64,000 nt of DNA from Seriola aureovittata (GCF_021018895.1 NC_079364.1:34045701-34109700); one strand, 5' to 3'. Shown: positions 34,142-44,948, counted from the stretch's first letter. Numbers and translations: made by a program. Notes: generated from the letters alone by a model not told the origin.

Positions 34142-35407
34142 TTACATACAGAAACATGGTGTGTCAGTCAAGCCCTCAATTCTAGGAGCCCTGTTGTTAT
34201 TTGGGGTTCTACTGGCTCGAGCTTGGCCCTGGAGCAGCACTTTTTCTAGCATGCTAATCAGTCTTTCAAGAGTGGCATTGTCTTGACTCATATTCTTTTT
34301 TTGCTCTGGAGCGTCAGTAACTGGAGTAGTATTAGGGCCAATCTCAACTGCATTAATGTTGATCCTGTTACTCCCTCCCCCAGAAGACTTGACACACTTC
34401 TCAAGACGATATTCATCTAACACTTCCTGCACTTCACGAGCTGACCATTTATCAATCGTCTTGGAGCGAAAGGTAAGAGCTAGGTCTCTACTTGGGCAGT
34501 GTCTGATGAACACGATACGTGTGACTTCAACACTGGGGTTGTCAAAAACTTTACCCTGCTCTTTAAGGCAGCTAGCAACAACATCAGCAGCTCTGTTCAG
34601 TCTGAGCCAATACTCATACGGGTCTTCTTGGTTTTTTGGTTGTGTGGAATAAAAGTCAGCTAGAGGCACAGTGGAGCAATGGCTAGAGCTGAAGTGTTTG
34701 CACAAGAGTCCATAAATTGCCTCTGGGTTGTGCTGTACATAAATCTCACCATTTCTTATTCCAAACCTCACAACATCTTTTGCTCTGCTTCTCAGGTGGA
34801 TGAGGATCTCCTCTGCTTGATTCTCCAGCTGTACACCACTTTTCCGAATGTAGGTTCTCATTGACTCCTCCCATCCATCAACAGTCAAAACATCTGAACT
34901 CTCTCCTCAGAATGCAGGTGGGTCTTTAACTTCTCATTGAGTGACCAGCTGGACTCGGGAGAGATCCAGTGTGCGGCCAGGGGTGAGGTCTTTATTATCA
35001 GAGGTTTTGACTTGGTGTGTGTGCATTGCAGTTGTGTGGCTAGATGTGGTGAGGTGTGACATAATGCTATCAGCTACCTGTTGCCCAATCTGCTGTACAA
35101 TGGTGCACATTTGGTCAGCTAGTCTACCATCATCAAGAGGAGGACGTGGAACTGGTGTACCAGTGCATTGTGGTGGATTTACGTCATGTAAGGGCTGAGC
35201 CTGAGGTGTCAAGACACTCCCACATTTGAAAGGACTATGCACAGAATCATCATCATAACCAGATTTATCTCCCGCCCCATGGTGACTCAGAGAAAATGGA
35301 GCTGGTGTACTGTGAAACCCTCTACCTCTAACAAAACCGAGGGGAAACACATCAAAGGAGTCAGACTTACTGAAACTCATACTTGGTACAGGTAAAACAA
35401 CATTCAA
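34142..35407 (-). pseudogene. Gypsy Gag with two in-frame TGA codons
   Basis: A probable start is the ATG of MSFSKSDSFD near 35380. The frame runs to a TGA at 34936-34934 and a second TGA nine codons later (34909-34907), then continues in the same frame to 34142. The second part has the capsid-like helical region (WEESMRTYI, DPYEYWLRLNRAADV, REVQEVLDEYRLEK). A Gag of about 415 residues plus knuckle would be usual. Confidence 0.8.
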
Positions 35408-35538
35408 AGAAAATAACAGCCCATAGAGAAATCAGCTACTGTCCATTATCTAACAGGCAATCACACTGGAGAAAATGATACAGCTCCAAGGCGATGTAGC
35501 GACGAGAAGACATCCACCCGGTCCGGCGTGGTCATGGA

Positions 35539-35553
35539 CGAGTCACGGCACCA
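35539..35553 (-). other. Primer binding site matching tRNA-His
   Basis: On the minus strand TGGTGCCGTGACTCG follows one base after the LTR end. It matches the complement of the 3' end of vertebrate tRNA-His (CCA plus acceptor and T arm) over 15 bases, from memory of the tRNA sequence. Confidence 0.75.
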
Positions 35554-35881
35554 ATGTAACCCGTCTTTGAAGCTGCTGCTGGTCGTGGTAACAGCCAGTT
35601 TACTGTCTGCATGTATGACAGAAAGGGCAGTGGTAAGTAACGCTTTTCTCCTCTCTCATGGGCACATCAGTCTCTCTTGTTCGAATCCTCATTTTCACTC
35701 ACATCACAAATAAGATGGAGCTGTGATACAAATAAAGTAAAATAAAATACAATACTTTTAGGGTGATCGTATAGTGGATTTTTATACTGTAATGTCTGTG
35801 AATAAAATAAAAAGTGAATATGCAATATATGAAATGTAAATATGAATAAAAGAGTGAATGTGTATGAAATGCAAATGTAAC

Positions 35882-36626
35882 TGTCACACCGTGGTGAAGT
35901 TGTCTTGTCCTGGGTTTGTTTTGTCCTGTCATTTCCTGTTTTATTTTGAAAAGTAATTCTCCTCTCGTTTCAAGTCACTTGCCCTTCCTCATGTGTCTCA
36001 GTCTGATTGCCTTAAGTGTTTCCACCTGTCCCCTATTTCCCTCCATGTGTTTAAATAGTCTGTGTTCCCCTTGTCTTGTGCCAGAGTGTCTTCGTCTTGC
36101 ACCCGAGCCTTTGTCCATGTCCACAGCCATAGTAATCGCCAAAGTAAGCCGTTTGTACCTCGAGAAGAGTGATTTTTTGTTTGTAAATTTTTCCATAGCT
36201 AAAGTTCATAGCCCTTTGTTTTTCCTCGTTGAGAGTGATTTTTTTGTTTGCATTTCTTCCCTTAGCCTATTTTCATAGATCTTAGTTTTTCCTCTGTATG
36301 AGTGATTTTTATTTCATGTAGCCTAGTTATTAATTATTCTAGATCTTCCGCTTAGGAGCGTGAGTAGATTATTTTGGTTTATTTTTATGTAGTCAGGGTT
36401 TTCCTCCGTACAGAGCGTTTTTCGTTAATCGGTTTGTTTCTTTTGATTAGAGCCTTTTTCCTCCTCCTGGAGTGTTTTTCGTTCCTCAGGATTCAGAGTT
36501 AGTGTCTAGTCTTTTTGATAGCCATTTTGTTTATCACTCTGTCTGAGGTCTTCGGTGAATTCAATAGAAGCCTATTGTTTTCTAAAATCTCTGCATCTGA
36601 GTCCTGCTTCGAGTCCCTGCCTGACA
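35882..36626 (+). mobile_element. Solo LTR of a second family, TSD GTAAC
   Basis: A 745-bp sequence starts TGTCACACCG and ends CTGCCTGACA, with GTAAC at 35877-35881 and 36627-36631. TTTAAATAG near 36050 is TATA-like. The body has repeated units resembling GAGTGATTTTT (for example near 36167, 36232, 36299 and 36470). It resembles family A in outline but is not closely similar. No internal region. Confidence 0.88.
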
Positions 36627-36874
36627 GTAACCACAATTCAAAAAATCGAACCTCAAAATAAAATACATGCTATACATCTTTTAGCTATTACCTTTTTACA
36701 TTTTTTTTATATCCAACATACCAGTAGCTGGCATGAAATAAACACGAAATAATTTTTAACCAACATAACGACACACATCTGCTGTCTTTTAACATTCTCA
36801 CACATACCTGCATGTATGACAGAAAGGGCAATGGTAAGTAATGCTTTTTTCCTCTCTCATGGGCACATCAGTCT

Positions 36875-37106
36875 CTGCAGAAGAAAACAGCATCATGTCA
36901 AGCTAATACTGCTAGCTCCATGATACTCGATTCTCTCAGCAACAATACACAACAAACACAGCGGAAGTTGCAGAGAGCATGGAAAAATCAATAATAAACA
37001 TACAGCAAATCAATACACAGTATTATCTTAATTTTACACGACTCCAACAACTGTAAACAAAGTTTTGTTTTCTTTTTTTTTTCTACGAGACTGTGAGGCA
37101 TGTTAC
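36875..37106 (-). other. Intron-like interval absent from the neighbouring copy
   Basis: On the minus strand the interval starts GTAACATG after AACAAGAG and ends TTTTCTTCTGCAG before AGACTGATG. The copy at 35607-35699 lacks exactly this interval. The flanking E1 (26 of 26) and E2 (64 of 67) are otherwise matched. The borders fit consensus splice sites, so removal by splicing before reverse transcription is likely; a chance deletion is the alternative. Confidence 0.6.
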
Positions 37107-37249
37107 CTCTTGTTCGAATCCTCATTTTCACTGAGGATTACCCACAATCCCTTTTTCCATACCCTTTCCAGTGACACACACAATAGACAGCAGAGGGCGC
37201 TTATCCCACATTTAGCTGGATTTACTCAGCTTCTTTTAACTATGTTACA

Positions 37250-38963
37250 CAAGTAGGGCTTGTTGTAAATGTGAGGCTAAAACTTTAGCTAGGATCTTTA
37301 GGTCCACATTTAGAAGAGAGATGGGTCTATAGCTGTTACATTCAAGAGGATCCTTATCTTTTTTTAATAGAAGACAAATGGTGGCTTCAGATAGGGTTGT
37401 ACATTTCAACTGAGAGTAGAGAGATGAGGTTAGAATATGCTTTACAGAATTCAACTATATATCATTTCGTAGTTTGCTGATTGCCTCTTGTACTTCCGTG
37501 GTTGAAATTGATGCTCCTAGCCCGTCAGCAAAGCTGTCATTCATTTTGGAATATGTAAGCCGCTCCAGAGGATTGAGACTGCTCCAGGCAGTATTCTGAG
37601 GAGTAAAGGTCCGAGTAATAATTTAGAAAAACATCATTCACTGATCTTATCTGACGACAAAAGGTAAAAACTCAGCCTAAGCCTGAGGCGTTTGTTGTAA
37701 AGTACAGGAGTGGGACCGCTCGAGTATTGTGTCCACCATCTGGAGCTGCTCTGACATACAAAGAATTCTGGCCAAATCCGCTCTTCTCAACTGGGAGGCA
37801 AAAGAAATAGTTTGTCCCCTCAGGTACACCTTACGGGCCTCCCACAGGGTGGATCTCGATATATCAGGGCTGTTTTAAAGACATTTTTTAAATCGTGAAT
37901 TGGATAATAAAAAAGAAAAGTCTCCACTGTCTGGGTGGGGGGCTAGGATTAGGAAAAGTATGTTGACTGATGTGGGGATGTGGTCTGAGATCACTTTACT
38001 ATGGTACCCTCTGGACTTTATCCAGTGTAGAAGTCTGTTATAGATGAGAAAGAAATCTATCCTTGAATATGAACTATGAACGTGGGAAAAAAATAAAAAG
38101 TTTTGACAGATAGGAGGGAGGCTCTCCAAGGGTCATTTAGGCAGTCAGTCAGTCTGAGAGACATTGCAGTAATGAGTGTCTATCTCAGGGAGGGAGGATA
38201 CGTAGAGCCCATTGGGATCCACAATGGACTTTGAAGGTTCAAATAATAACATTTTTGCCAATTATAATGGCCACGCCTCTCACTCTCGTGGAAAATTTAG
38301 AATGGAATACATGATACTCAAAGTCTCAGAAGACCCAAGATGTGTTTCCTGCAGAAAGGAAATATCCCCTCTAAGTTGGTGTAAGTGTGACATTACTAGA
38401 CCTCTTTTAATAACTCCATTGACTCCCCTTACATTCCATGAAACAAACTGGCAGCCATTCACACAATCACAGGTCTGGGCATGTCCCCCTGCGGCCTTGC
38501 AGTTAGTGTATGGTGGGCCTGGTCCAGCTCAGGAGGGGATTGAAGTACTTGGTCACCGAATATCTCCACCAGTACTTTGGAGAAAAAGGTTGTGGGGGGG
38601 CCCTCGACTGACAATCCTGATGTTGTTTAGTTGGCTTCATCCTTCCAGATCAATGTTTTTTGCCTTGAGCACAACCCTCTGTTAGGGTGGAATACGAAAC
38701 CTCGAGCATCTGGATATCCTCCTCAGTTAGGTTGGCATTGGCCTCCAGACTTGCAATACGCTCACCGTAATCAGTAACTGTGGCCTTCACTGCATCTATT
38801 TGGTTTTGGGAGATGTGAACTCGGTAGAGAGGCCAGACGAAATGGACTGGTAGTGCTCCTCTAGTAAGCTAGTTAGTGCAGCCATGCTAATCTGGCTAAC
38901 GCCAGTGGGCTGCTCGTCCTTTTTATTGTCATCTTTTTTGGCCTGCTTGGCTTTAGGGCGCAT
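37250..38963 (-). mobile_element. L1-type LINE, 5' part, truncated by the gypsy LTR
   Basis: Minus strand from 38963: ORF1 start MRPKAKQAKKDD, then NNIRIVSRGPPHNLF (38640-38580), both typical of fish L1 ORF1. ORF2 endonuclease begins VSWNVRGVNGVIKRG (38445) with QETHLGS, and SRIDFFLIYNR and VISDHIP lie at 38075-37990. RT begins ICLLLKKDKDPLECNSYRPISLL (37375-37310) and is cut at LASHLQQALL by the gypsy LTR. Many stops. It belongs to the same broad type as the LINE at 19640. Confidence 0.8.
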
Positions 38964-40219
38964 GATGTGAGGCAAAAGTGGTGTCTGTCCTTACTGAGAT
39001 GACTGGGCTAAAACTTTGGGTTGTGAAAAGGCATAATTTGTAAGGTACTGTATATAAGTATGCGACTACTAAGTATGCATTCCTCTCTCCACAGCACTTT
39101 CCTGATTAGGCACAAACGACTAATGTTTCAACACATACTGCATTGTCTGCAGAGTCAAACGTAACTTATCATGTCACTGTTGTCTCCTCTTATGAATAAT
39201 ATGGTGCTGTGTTGCACCTGGTCCTTAAAATGCTAAAGTGAATCATGTGCTCCAGTATTTCATTTGGGTCCAGTCGTCCTGAAGTGATCCATCAGACTAT
39301 ATGAATGCTTAATTCTACTCAGCTTTTTTTCCCAAAGATCAAGATGTATTTCAGAGCCAGTTTCTTTGCCCTATGCGTCCTCAGAGATCCTCTCAAAGAT
39401 ATTGACAGTAATTTTAAATATTTAGAGGTGGGAGCTAGAGACGTGTTCATAAAAGGCACACTGTCTGGTAAGATGTCAGAGGGAGGTTAAAACTTCAGTG
39501 ACTATGAGGGAGAAAGAATTTATCTTTTAACTGGATAAAAGAGACATGATGAATTTCAACATAAAACTCTTTAATTGTTAAAGGCATTTAGTAGCCAGTA
39601 TATACTGTTTGTTAGCCTAATCATAGCCTGTTTAGAGCAAAGCTGATGATAAGCTAATTAAAACTATGAATGAACAATGAACTGGTCAGTTCCCATGAGT
39701 CTTCAGGCCTGTAGAACTGCACAGTGTAGAAACTGAGTGTGCATGGGATGTAGAGTTTCCAATTCAATTTCAGTCTTGAATACAATCTATTCATACATAC
39801 TATAACGCTGCCAGCAAATACGACCATAAAGCAAATGTGTAAATGTTATAATAACGAGGAGTTGAGAATGCACAGAGGAACAAGAAGCCCATTTTCTGAG
39901 GTTTATTTCTTGACAGGAGGAGGAGATGGTCTGCTGGGATGTCTCCACTGACACTGACAGCAAATGAGGACGGAGAGCAGGCAGTAAAGTAATTGTCCCT
40001 TTCAGTGCTGTCAGAGCTCTGGGAAAAGGGTGTCAGTGTTAACAGTGTGACACAAAACACCTCAAGTAACAATACAGTTGCCTCAGCAGCTTCACCCTGT
40101 TTTCACGACAGGATCCTGTAATGTTTCTGACACACACATTCTCTTTAGAAAGTGTCCTACACATGAGCATTTTGTACAGTGAATTTGTACAGTGTATTCA
40201 GTAAGTATTCAGACTTTTT
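38964..40219. other. Non-coding stretch without recognised gene
   Basis: The ORFs near 39305-39490 and 39800-40072 show no motif. Nothing further is recognised. Confidence 0.5.
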
Positions 40220-40345
40220 TCACACTTAACTGTGTGAGGACACTTGTTGACACTGCATTCACTTGCTCCTTACCTTCACCTTGTCCATCACAACTAAATG
40301 CCCTAACCCTGACTCTGACCTAATTCTAACTCTAACCTGAACCCT
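40220..40345 (-). repeat. Dispersed TTAGG-like repeat, copy 2
   Basis: The complement of this stretch reads through GGTTAGAG, CAGGGTTAGGGCATTTAGTTG, GAATGCAGTG and AAGTGTCCTCACACAG, in the same order as at 388-530. Confidence 0.6.
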
Positions 40346-40429
40346 GAAAGCCTTTTGAAGGTTTGAGGACCTCACTCTGTAAGGTCTATGACTCAAACTG
40401 TTCCTCAAAAGACTATGTCCAAACTACTA

Positions 40430-40943
40430 AATGCATCGCTTTTGCTTCATGCTTGTTTTTGAACACCAAAAACAGAGACTGCTGGCCTTTTTTATTTTTA
40501 AAACTCTGGGGATGTGTTGTTGCCAGGACGGGCGAAAACAGAGATGTTTGGAAACAATGACGTAGACACCCACGGTCACTCCCTGATTGGGTCTCATCAG
40601 TCTCGACTTACAAGTGGTGACAGCAACATGGATAATGAATTACAAGCCTTACTGACCTTGTTGTCTTTTCTAGCAGCTGGTGAGGATACAAATTCTGTAT
40701 TTTAATGCTACAACTATCTTTGCTGTCTCTTGTTCAGTGTATTGTTTTGCAACTAATCAACTGCAGAGAAGACATTCCTGCTTCCTGTTTACACTGGCTC
40801 GCACATGCCCTGTGTACATGATTACTGTGTTTTCAGGTGTGTTAATCTGGACAGAGATAGTTTCTGATACGGAGCTAAAATGCTCATATTGGACAGAGAT
40901 CATTTTCGTAAAATGAAAACATAGTAGTGTGGACGTACTCAAA

Positions 40944-40944
<1 letters not shown>
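40430..40944 (+). mobile_element. Probable DNA-transposon remnant
   Basis: GGCGAAAACAGAGATG, a small ORF starting MDNELQALLTLLSFLAAG with a GTGAGG donor-like end near 40683, and the closing GTAAAATGAAAACATAGTAGTGTGGACG (positions 40909-40936) resemble common fish PIF/Harbinger- or hAT-derived repeats. No inverted ends were matched and the class is uncertain. A CA microsatellite (40945-40980) directly follows. Confidence 0.4.

Positions 40945-40980
<36 letters not shown>
40945..40980. repeat. (CA)n microsatellite
   Basis: An uninterrupted 36-base AC tract. Confidence 0.95.
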
Positions 40981-40982
<2 letters not shown>

Positions 40983-42761
40983 TGTGTAGAACAGAAGATG
41001 TGTGTTAACTGGAGATGTATCTGACAGTAGTGTTTCCATAGGGAAATTTCCTGTGCACACACAGTCACACACACACGCAGTTGCGTTTTAATCACTTCAG
41101 AGCACGTTACATCGACTCACATTAATTTCCCACAGAAATCTAATGGGAAAGTGAGAAATTCGTCATCGATATGTAAGGAGCCTGACAGCAGCAGGCATAT
41201 CGTACCTTCATTGTCATGGTAACAATGAAAAACATGTGGTTAGCATTGTGTATAGGTCACTGTTTGGTTAGGCTTAAGCTCAAAATAGTTGATTACCTGA
41301 TTAGTTTTAGGAAAAGATTGTGGTTTTGGGTTAAAAGAAGTACTTAAGGTTAGAGCTGGAAGCTTCATCATCATGGTTATGTAACCCAGCTGTAACATTG
41401 CCTGCTGGATCCTCCTGGCATGCCCTAAGACTCTGCCTTGCTTTATGGGTGTGTGATGGGGTGTGGCATGCAGGGAGAAGCAAGCACTGGACACAGTATT
41501 TCTGGATTGTGGCTGAGACCGGGTTCATTTATTGTCCTTTAATGACAGCTGGTTCCTTTCACTGCAAGTGTAAGTTAGACTCTGTTATTTCCACTACAAG
41601 AACATTACTCCAACACTTAGCTATGAAGTTTACCTCCAATTATGAAGCTAACTGTGTTAGCAGAAACTAGACACAGCCTGAGCCTGGTGCACTCAGTTTG
41701 CTGGTGTAGACGAGGGTGCTCAGTATCCAGGGGTTCTCAATCAGATCCACCCCTCACTCCTCTCCATCTCCACCCTCTCCAAATATGGTCACTTCCAGTT
41801 CAAAGAAAAACCAAGATGGCGACAACCAAAATGCAAAAGTCAAAGCTTCAAAACGCTGTTCCACAAACCAGTGGGTGACGTCACAGTGGGTTGACATCAC
41901 ACTGTATTGTACTTTTAATTTAAAAGACAACTTATAACTACAGAGCTGTACTTGCCTCCATGTTAAACCACATGAGGGCAATGAGAGTTATCAGAACTAT
42001 TCACCGTTTGAAAAGACATCCAGTGTGTGTGCGTGTGTGTGTGTGCATGTGTGTGTCCTCTTCTATCTGCCTGTCTTTTGGAGGAGAAGACAGCCTGTCT
42101 GGTTTCACTGGCTGTAATTACAGGCCCTGTCACCTGTTGTTGCTAACCCGCTATTACCACACACACATAAAACAACAAAGACAACAGTGGTTTGTCACAA
42201 AAATCCATACATTTCAAACGCTATTATCGTAGTATTAACTGCTGCTGTTGCATCTACCGAACAGCACAGGACATCACACACACACACACATTTATGTTGG
42301 TGACTTTTGGGGAAATTTTTCCTGGCAACTTACTCTAACCCTGACTGGGCCAGTTTACAGGTCTTCAGTCTTAAATTTGTTTTTGTATCCCGAGTGATTT
42401 GAATGTGGTTTTTCATGGCTAGAACTCAGTTTGTGTGATCTTATACTGAGGTGATAGTCTTGCTGCATATGTTTTCATTTATAATTCATTATGGGATGTG
42501 AAACTTTAATGAGGCCCTTGGAGAAACAGTGGAATCACTGCATCTGCAAATACTGGATGAACTACATACAGAGGAGACACTGAATAGAAGGGTCAAGATT
42601 TGCTAAAATAATTAAGAACTAAAGACAATATAAATGTAACATTAAAGTCCAAATTGAATTTATATAGGTATAGTTGGTGCGGCATGGCACAGCTACTGTA
42701 TGCTGTTGTCAAGAAAAAAACAGACACAGTTCAATGTTTTGTCACTTATTTATTTGATGCT
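40981..42761. other. Non-coding stretch without recognised gene
   Basis: ORFs near 41240-41980 and 42654 carry no motifs. An imperfect GT tract lies at 42019-42053. Nothing else is recognised. Confidence 0.5.
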
Positions 42762-42766
42762 GCATA

Positions 42767-43124
42767 TGTCACGGGTTTTGAGGTAAGTAGGACCCAAATG
42801 CAGCCAACACTTTGGGGAACGGTGCAGACAGGTTTATTACCCAAAATAACTCATGAACAGACGACATGAACAAACCTTGAACTAAACAGATGAACCAACA
42901 CAGACAAAAGGGGAGCACAAAGACTATAGACACAGGAGGCAAGGTGATTGCACATAGGTTAAACACATCAGGGCGGGGCAGACAATCACTACACAGAAAC
43001 AAGACCACGACAAGAAGCAAAAACACTGAGACACACAAGGAACCAAATTACAAAATAAAAACAGGAAGTGCGAAAAGTCCAAAACAAAACTAACAAAAAG
43101 TGTCTGCCATTGAAAAACATGACA
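42767..43124 (-). repeat. 3' LTR of the family A element
   Basis: On the plus strand it starts TGTCACGGGTTTTGAGG and ends AAAAACATGACA. About 358 bp. Confidence 0.92.
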
Positions 43125-43272
43125 GAACCCCCCCCCCCCCTTAAGGATCGAATTTCAGATGACCATCAACCAAAACACAAACTCGGGCGGGAGGAGGGAT
43201 CCAGGGGCCAGTGGACCGCATCATCTGATGCTCAGTGGCAAAACAGGGCAACTCGGGGTCGAGGTGGAGGCC

Positions 43273-44157
43273 TTATGGACATGCTTGGCAGTTCAGTGGG
43301 GCGCCCCGGAGGTCGGGCAAACGGACGGAGCCGTTCTGGAGACCGGCGGCCGCCGACACCACAGGAGTGTCAGGAACAGTCATTGACGCCGCCGGGGAAC
43401 ACGGAGCAGCGGCCGCCGACACCACAGGAGGGACAGGAATCAGCCGGACCACCGAAAGGAAACGAGGAGCAGGGATCGGCTGGACCACTGACCGGGAACC
43501 AGAGTCAGGAGTCAGCTGGACCGACGACAGGAAACGAGGAGCTGGAGTCGGCCGGACCACTGACTGGGAACCAGAGTCAGGAGTCAGCTGGGCCGCCGAC
43601 AGGACACGAGGAGCAGGGGAGACTTTGTCCAGCCCACCCAATTCAGGAACTAGGGAGGAATCGACTGGGAACCCCGACGCTGAGACAGCTGATGCGCCGG
43701 CCGGGATGGTCGACCCGGGAAGTGGGGCAGGAGCCAACGAAACACCAACTGGAACCCCCGACGCTGGAACAGCTGATGCGTCAGCCAGGGTAGTTGGTGA
43801 AGGCTCCTGCCCACAGGAGAGTAGAGGCTCTGGACACCGGGGTAGCTGGGGCTTGAAGCTGGGGACCTTGGACTTTGGCCTGGACCGGAAATGATTAACC
43901 TGGGGCTGGGGCCGAGGCCGAGCCTCCCCATGGCGACGGGAGCCATGATTTCCTCGCCTACTGTGGCCTCCACGAAAACCCTTGAAGGTAGCCAGACGAG
44001 TTCCCCAGAAAGGGGACTCGTCAGAGTCCTCCAGGTCCGAGTCCGAAAAAGGATCAGCCAGTGTACAAACGGGCCTGGAAACTGTCAGGGGTGCTGGCTG
44101 GGAGGATCGACGCACCCCCAAGAAAGCCATGAAGCTGGCGTAGACTCCTGGGTCCAT
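43273..44157 (-). CDS. Gag-like/Pro-rich ORF of LTR family A
   Basis: A 294-codon open frame starts 17 bases after the 5' LTR. The first residues MDPGVYASFMAFLGV resemble the beginning of fish gypsy Gag (family knowledge, MDP start). The rest is Pro/Ser/Ala-rich with an acidic DPFSDSDLEDSDES segment, a basic SRRGNHGSRRHG segment and repeats of SSVQLTPDSGSRSVVQPIP type. It ends with PCSPAAS, GLQNGSVRLPDLRGAP and CQACP, shared with the ORF at 28075. No capsid core or zinc knuckle is visible. It seems to be an internal-deletion product joining the Gag start to a 3' segment. Confidence 0.6.
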   Translation of the reverse strand: MDPGVYASFMAFLGVRRSSQPAPLTVSRPVCTLADPFSDSDLEDSDESPFWGTRLATFKGFRGGHSRRGNHGSRRHGEARPRPQPQVNHFRSRPKSKVPSFKPQLPRCPEPLLSCGQEPSPTTLADASAVPASGVPVGVSLAPAPLPGSTIPAGASAVSASGFPVDSSLVPELGGLDKVSPAPRVLSAAQLTPDSGSQSVVRPTPAPRFLSSVQLTPDSGSRSVVQPIPAPRFLSVVRLIPVPPVVSAAAAPCSPAASMTVPDTPVVSAAAGLQNGSVRLPDLRGAPLNCQACP

Positions 44158-44173
44158 TCTGGTTGGTTCGTTC

Positions 44174-44539
44174 TGTCAGGGTTTTGAGGTAAGTAGGACC
44201 CAAATGCAGCCAACACTTTGGGGTTAATAAACCTGTCTGCACCAGACAGGTTTATTAACCAAAATACAGACATGAACAGACGACGTGAACAAACCCTGAA
44301 CTAAACAGACGAACCAACACAGACAAAGGGGAGCACAAAGACTATATAGACAAGGGAGGCAAGGGTGATTGAACACAGGTGAAATACATTAGGGCGGGGC
44401 AGACAATCACCACAGACACAGGACCAAGACAGGAAGCAAAAACACTGACACACAAGGAAACCAATTACAAAATAAAAAAGGAAGTGCAAAAGTCCAAAAC
44501 AAAACTAACAAAAAGTGTCTGCCATAGCAAACCATGACA
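44174..44539 (-). repeat. 5' LTR of the family A element, with hairpin
   Basis: On the plus strand it starts TGTCAGGGTTTTGAGG and ends AACCATGACA. It carries a perfect 18-bp stem at 44222-44260 that is missing from the partner LTR. Confidence 0.92.
44222..44260. repeat. Perfect 18-bp hairpin with AATAAA on both strands
   Basis: Arms 44222-44239 (GGTTAATAAACCTGTCTG) and 44243-44260 are exact complements around the loop CAC. One arm is the normal polyadenylation-signal region of the LTR; the other is its inverted copy. Confidence 0.9.
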
Positions 44540-44544
44540 GCATA

Positions 44545-44948
44545 TGTTTACTGTGTGATGTCATCACATTTTTAAAAATCAAGTGTTTAACCTTGTCAAC
44601 ATTCATATCTTGTTTTTTAATACAGATGTATGATGAGTGAAATAATCAATCAACACTATGTCTGAGTGTTTCCACCTACAACTGCAGTGAACCAATGACA
44701 GTCTCATAAAAAGAGATTCAGACAGCCACGGTTTCATACATCACAAACCTAAGGAACCAATCCTATCAACTTGTACGGAGCGCCGGAGTTAGCATTAGCA
44801 CAACCACTAACACTGTGTTAGCCACTGCTAGCTACAAGCTAACAAACACCATAAACAAATAAAACATTCTAACTACGCTAACCATTCTGAAACGTCTGCT
44901 AGTCTCTGATTCTGGTCTCAACAGACTCCTCATCTGAGTCTGGGTCTG
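44545..44948. other. Non-coding stretch, nothing recognised
   Basis: This unique-looking spacer of about 400 bases lies between two mobile elements. It has repeated GTTAGC/GCTAAC words near 44790-44845 and no ORF with a motif. Confidence 0.5.

Larger units (their letters stand above)
29525..35553 (-). mobile_element. Decayed Ty3/gypsy LTR retrotransposon (internal region)
   Basis: On the minus strand the order is tRNA primer site, gag with a CCHC knuckle, protease, reverse transcriptase, RNase H and integrase, which is the Ty3/gypsy order. There are at least two gag stops and frameshifts after gag, before RT and inside integrase. A 5' LTR/leader lies at 35555-37249. The 3' LTR is missing. 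Confidence 0.9.
35555..37249 (-). repeat. Gypsy 5' LTR/leader with spliced and unspliced copies
   Basis: The block is bounded by TGTAAC at 35555 and GTTACA at 37249, next to the primer site on one side and LINE sequence on the other. It contains two related segments. Segment U has E1 (37132-37107), a 232-bp GT-AG interval (37106-36875) and E2 (36874-36808), followed by a GTATGTG donor-like site. Segment S (35699-35607) has E1 joined directly to E2, then unrelated sequence. A solo LTR is inserted between them. Treating the whole block as one LTR is inference. Confidence 0.55.
42767..44539 (-). mobile_element. Complete non-autonomous LTR retrotransposon, family A
   Basis: The element is 1,773 bp, flanked by GCATA at 42762-42766 and 44540-44544. 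It has a 5' LTR (44539-44174 in minus orientation), one ORF, a purine tract (14 C on the plus strand, around 43128-43142) and a 3' LTR (43124-42767). RT, RNase H and integrase are absent. It must have been copied by enzymes from another element. The two LTRs differ at several positions, so insertion was not very recent. Confidence 0.93.

Noticed and set aside
37250..37254. CAAGT as the gypsy target duplication.
   Set aside because: The partner repeat should lie beyond the 3' LTR, which is lost, so it cannot be tested here.
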